Shown here piece by piece: positions 62,436-64,000 of a stretch of DNA of 64,000 nt (within the stretch, counting starts at the first letter, position 1; every line of letters begins with the position of its first letter). The notes under the pieces are model-generated. The model searched no databases. It worked only from the letters and a program-made list of their open reading frames with translations, and was not told the DNA's origin. Source of the stretch: Pseudarthrobacter sp. NamE2 (GTDB taxonomy: Bacteria > Actinomycetota > Actinomycetes > Actinomycetales > Micrococcaceae); contig NZ_VAHN01000002.1 of assembly GCF_005796205.1 (NCBI RefSeq), positions 62,001-126,000 on the forward strand. Direction: 5' to 3'. The position numbers were made by a program, and so were the translations under genes.

Positions 62436-63389
62436 CTAGTACTTCGGCTTGATTAGACGGCTGAGCCAGATTCCACCGGCCGTGAGCATCACAGCAGCGA
62501 CGCCAAGCATCAGGTACCCGGGAACCGTGCTCGTGAAGGTCTTCGAGTATTGGGGATTGATAAAGATCAATGCGAAGAAGAGGACAACCGGCAGGCCCAT
62601 GAGGACTGCAGCGGACATCTTGCCTTCCGCGCTGAGCGCCTTGACCTGGCGCCTGATCTGGTTCCGGTCACGTATCGTCTCGCCCACGTGGTCCAAGACC
62701 TCAGCCAGGTCTCCACCCACTTCGCGGTGGATCTCGATAGCCTGAGCGATCCACGAAAAGTCTTCACTGCCGGTGCGGGCCGAGACGTCCATCATGGACT
62801 CACCCAGATCACGACCGATCCTGGTTTCGTTGACAATGCGGCTCAGTTCCTCCGACATCGGCGCCTCGGACTCCTTTGCAGAGGCATCGATAGCCCTGAG
62901 GAGAGAGTGACCAGCCCGCATGCTTCCCGTGAGCATCTGGAGCGTGTCCGGCAACTGTTCGTCAAACCTACTCTTACGCCTGGCTGTGAGCACCGAAAGG
63001 TATGCGAGCATTCCGGCAGGAACCACAATGAGCATGACTATTCCGAGAAATAAACCGCCAAAGAGGAAACCGAGAACACTGCCGCTCAGCGCCCCGGCGC
63101 CCATCATGAGCAGGAAATTCGCCGGCTCAGTCTTGACACCGGACCGTTCGAGTTTCTCGCGGCTGATCAGGAACTCTTTCTTGCCTTTCAGTCGCTTGTT
63201 GATTGCCCCAACCGCAGTATCAGTCAGGATGGTCAATCGGGAGGTCGCTGCAGCTACGTCAGGCCGCCGGCGCGAAAGAGGAATTGTGTGCCGAGGTTTC
63301 AAGACCACGGTGAACAGCACAAGGACTGCCGCGAAGATCAGGAGGACACCCAGCACCATCATCATGACCGAGGGCTCGGCGGTTCCCAT
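62436..63389 (-). CDS. tadB: TadB-like protein (cluster 2)
   Basis: 317 residues from ATG 63389, which shares one base with the cpaF stop (TGATG) and has AGGGG upstream; a GTG one codon earlier is an alternative. T2SSF domain with PDTLQMLTGSMRAGHSLLRA, matching GDTLQLLSGGLRAGHSILRA in cluster 1. Lower G+C in places than cluster 1 (31 of 60 in 63181–63240). Confidence 0.85.
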   Translation of the reverse strand: MGTAEPSVMMMVLGVLLIFAAVLVLFTVVLKPRHTIPLSRRRPDVAAATSRLTILTDTAVGAINKRLKGKKEFLISREKLERSGVKTEPANFLLMMGAGALSGSVLGFLFGGLFLGIVMLIVVPAGMLAYLSVLTARRKSRFDEQLPDTLQMLTGSMRAGHSLLRAIDASAKESEAPMSEELSRIVNETRIGRDLGESMMDVSARTGSEDFSWIAQAIEIHREVGGDLAEVLDHVGETIRDRNQIRRQVKALSAEGKMSAAVLMGLPVVLFFALIFINPQYSKTFTSTVPGYLMLGVAAVMLTAGGIWLSRLIKPKY

Positions 63390-64000
63390 CACCGTCCCCT
63401 TACCGCTTGGGCGCCGAATACTGACGGAGAAATCCTGATCCCAAGTTCATCAAACCTGTCAGTGAACCGGGGCCGAACTCCAGTCGGGACAGGCTTACCC
63501 AAAAAGCGGCCGTTCGCATCGATCCCCGCCGAGTAGTCGAAAACGAAGGCGTCCTGGAGGGTGACGATGTCACCCTCCATACCCTGAACCTCCGTAATGT
63601 GGGTGACCCGACGAGTACCGTCTCGAAGCCGTGATATGTGGACGATTAGATTTACCGCCGAGGCGATCTGCTCGCGAATTGCCCGAAGGGGCAGGTCCAT
63701 TCCGGCCATGAGAACCAGTGTCTCCAGACGCGCGACCGCGTCACGCGGGGAGTTAGCATGCACCGTGGAGATGGAGCCGTCATGCCCCGTGTTCATGGCC
63801 TGGAGCATGTCCAGCGACTCGCCGCCACGGACCTCACCTACGACTATTCGGTCAGGGCGCATACGCAGCGAGTTGCGAACCAAGTCACGGATTGAAACTT
63901 CGCCCTTGCCCTCAATGTTGGCAGGCCGGCTTTCAAGCCGCACCACATGATCCTGCTGAAGCTGAAGTTCCACCGCATCTTCGATGGTCACGATGCGGTC
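63389..64000 (-). CDS. cpaF: CpaF/TadA pilus ATPase, C-terminal half (cluster 2), partial
   Basis: The frame runs off the window at its 5' side, so only the last ~203 residues are seen. [20 protein letters not shown], Walker [21 protein letters not shown] and [13 protein letters not shown] are close to identical with cluster 1. Ends differently (FGAQAVRGR versus QNNPGR). Second ATPase for a second or shared Tad apparatus. Confidence 0.9.
   Translation of the reverse strand, partial: DRIVTIEDAVELQLQQDHVVRLESRPANIEGKGEVSIRDLVRNSLRMRPDRIVVGEVRGGESLDMLQAMNTGHDGSISTVHANSPRDAVARLETLVLMAGMDLPLRAIREQIASAVNLIVHISRLRDGTRRVTHITEVQGMEGDIVTLQDAFVFDYSAGIDANGRFLGKPVPTGVRPRFTDRFDELGIRISPSVFGAQAVRGR

Overview
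The window looks like a chromosome segment of a high-GC actinobacterium of the Micrococcaceae, most like Arthrobacter/Pseudarthrobacter. This is inferred from strong G/C third-position codon use, frequent GTG/TTG starts, NusG with a long acidic N-terminus, a PspC-fused sensor kinase, a class III actinobacterial PfkA, and the tRNA-Trp–secE–nusG–rplKA order. No 16S gene or taxonomic marker search was available, so genus is inference.

Layout. 1–2.4 kb: the 3' end of an MFS transporter, a GNAT acetyltransferase and pfkA. 2.5–6.9 kb: a LiaFSR/PspC-like envelope-stress locus, with three small-to-medium membrane proteins on the minus strand divergent from a PspC-histidine kinase and its LuxR-type regulator. 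7.0–8.3 kb: an aspartate-type aminotransferase. 8.4–15.1 kb: tRNA-Trp, secE, nusG, rplK, rplA, two paralogous tandem-domain GNATs, then rplJ–rplL behind an L10-type attenuator leader. 15.2–16.9 kb: a YbaK-like deacylase and a thiolase on the minus strand. 17.3–24.9 kb: rpoB–rpoC. 25.3–29.8 kb: the str operon (rpsL, rpsG, fusA, tuf). 29.9–31.5 kb: a 41-residue membrane peptide and a GH1 beta-glucosidase. 31.9–37.2 kb: the S10 operon (rpsJ to rpsQ). 37.7–41.9 kb: the spc operon (rplN to rplO, with no rpsN between rplE and rpsH). 42.1–44.9 kb: secY–adk–map. 44.9–46.7 kb: a DUF2975/HTH pair divergent from a NylC-like P1 peptidase. 46.8–50.0 kb: infA, rpmJ, rpsM, rpsK, rpoA, rplQ. 50.1–51 kb: truA. 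51–54.2 kb: a membrane PAS sensor kinase divergent from an OmpR regulator, plus a degenerate HPt protein. 54.3–64 kb: two adjacent Tad/Flp pilus clusters on the minus strand. The first is flp–tadE–tadG–cpaB–cpaE–cpaF–tadB–tadC. The second is a cpaF–tadB–tadC duplicate running off the window.

Most of the window is a growth-core locus: translation, transcription, protein export and adenylate kinase genes, expressed from several promoters that share a TAGACT-type -10 element. The accessory parts are the PspC/LiaFSR locus, the two-component/HPt locus next to the pilus genes, the duplicated Tad module, and small non-ribosomal insertions between classical ribosomal operons.

I see no CRISPR array, IS element or prophage. 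The best candidates for something new are an intrinsic terminator lying inside the first codons of truA just after a -10 box; an identical 11-base motif twice upstream of rpoB and once upstream of rpoA; palindromic elements without T-tracts in three convergent gene junctions; and an HPt-like protein lacking the phosphorylatable histidine.
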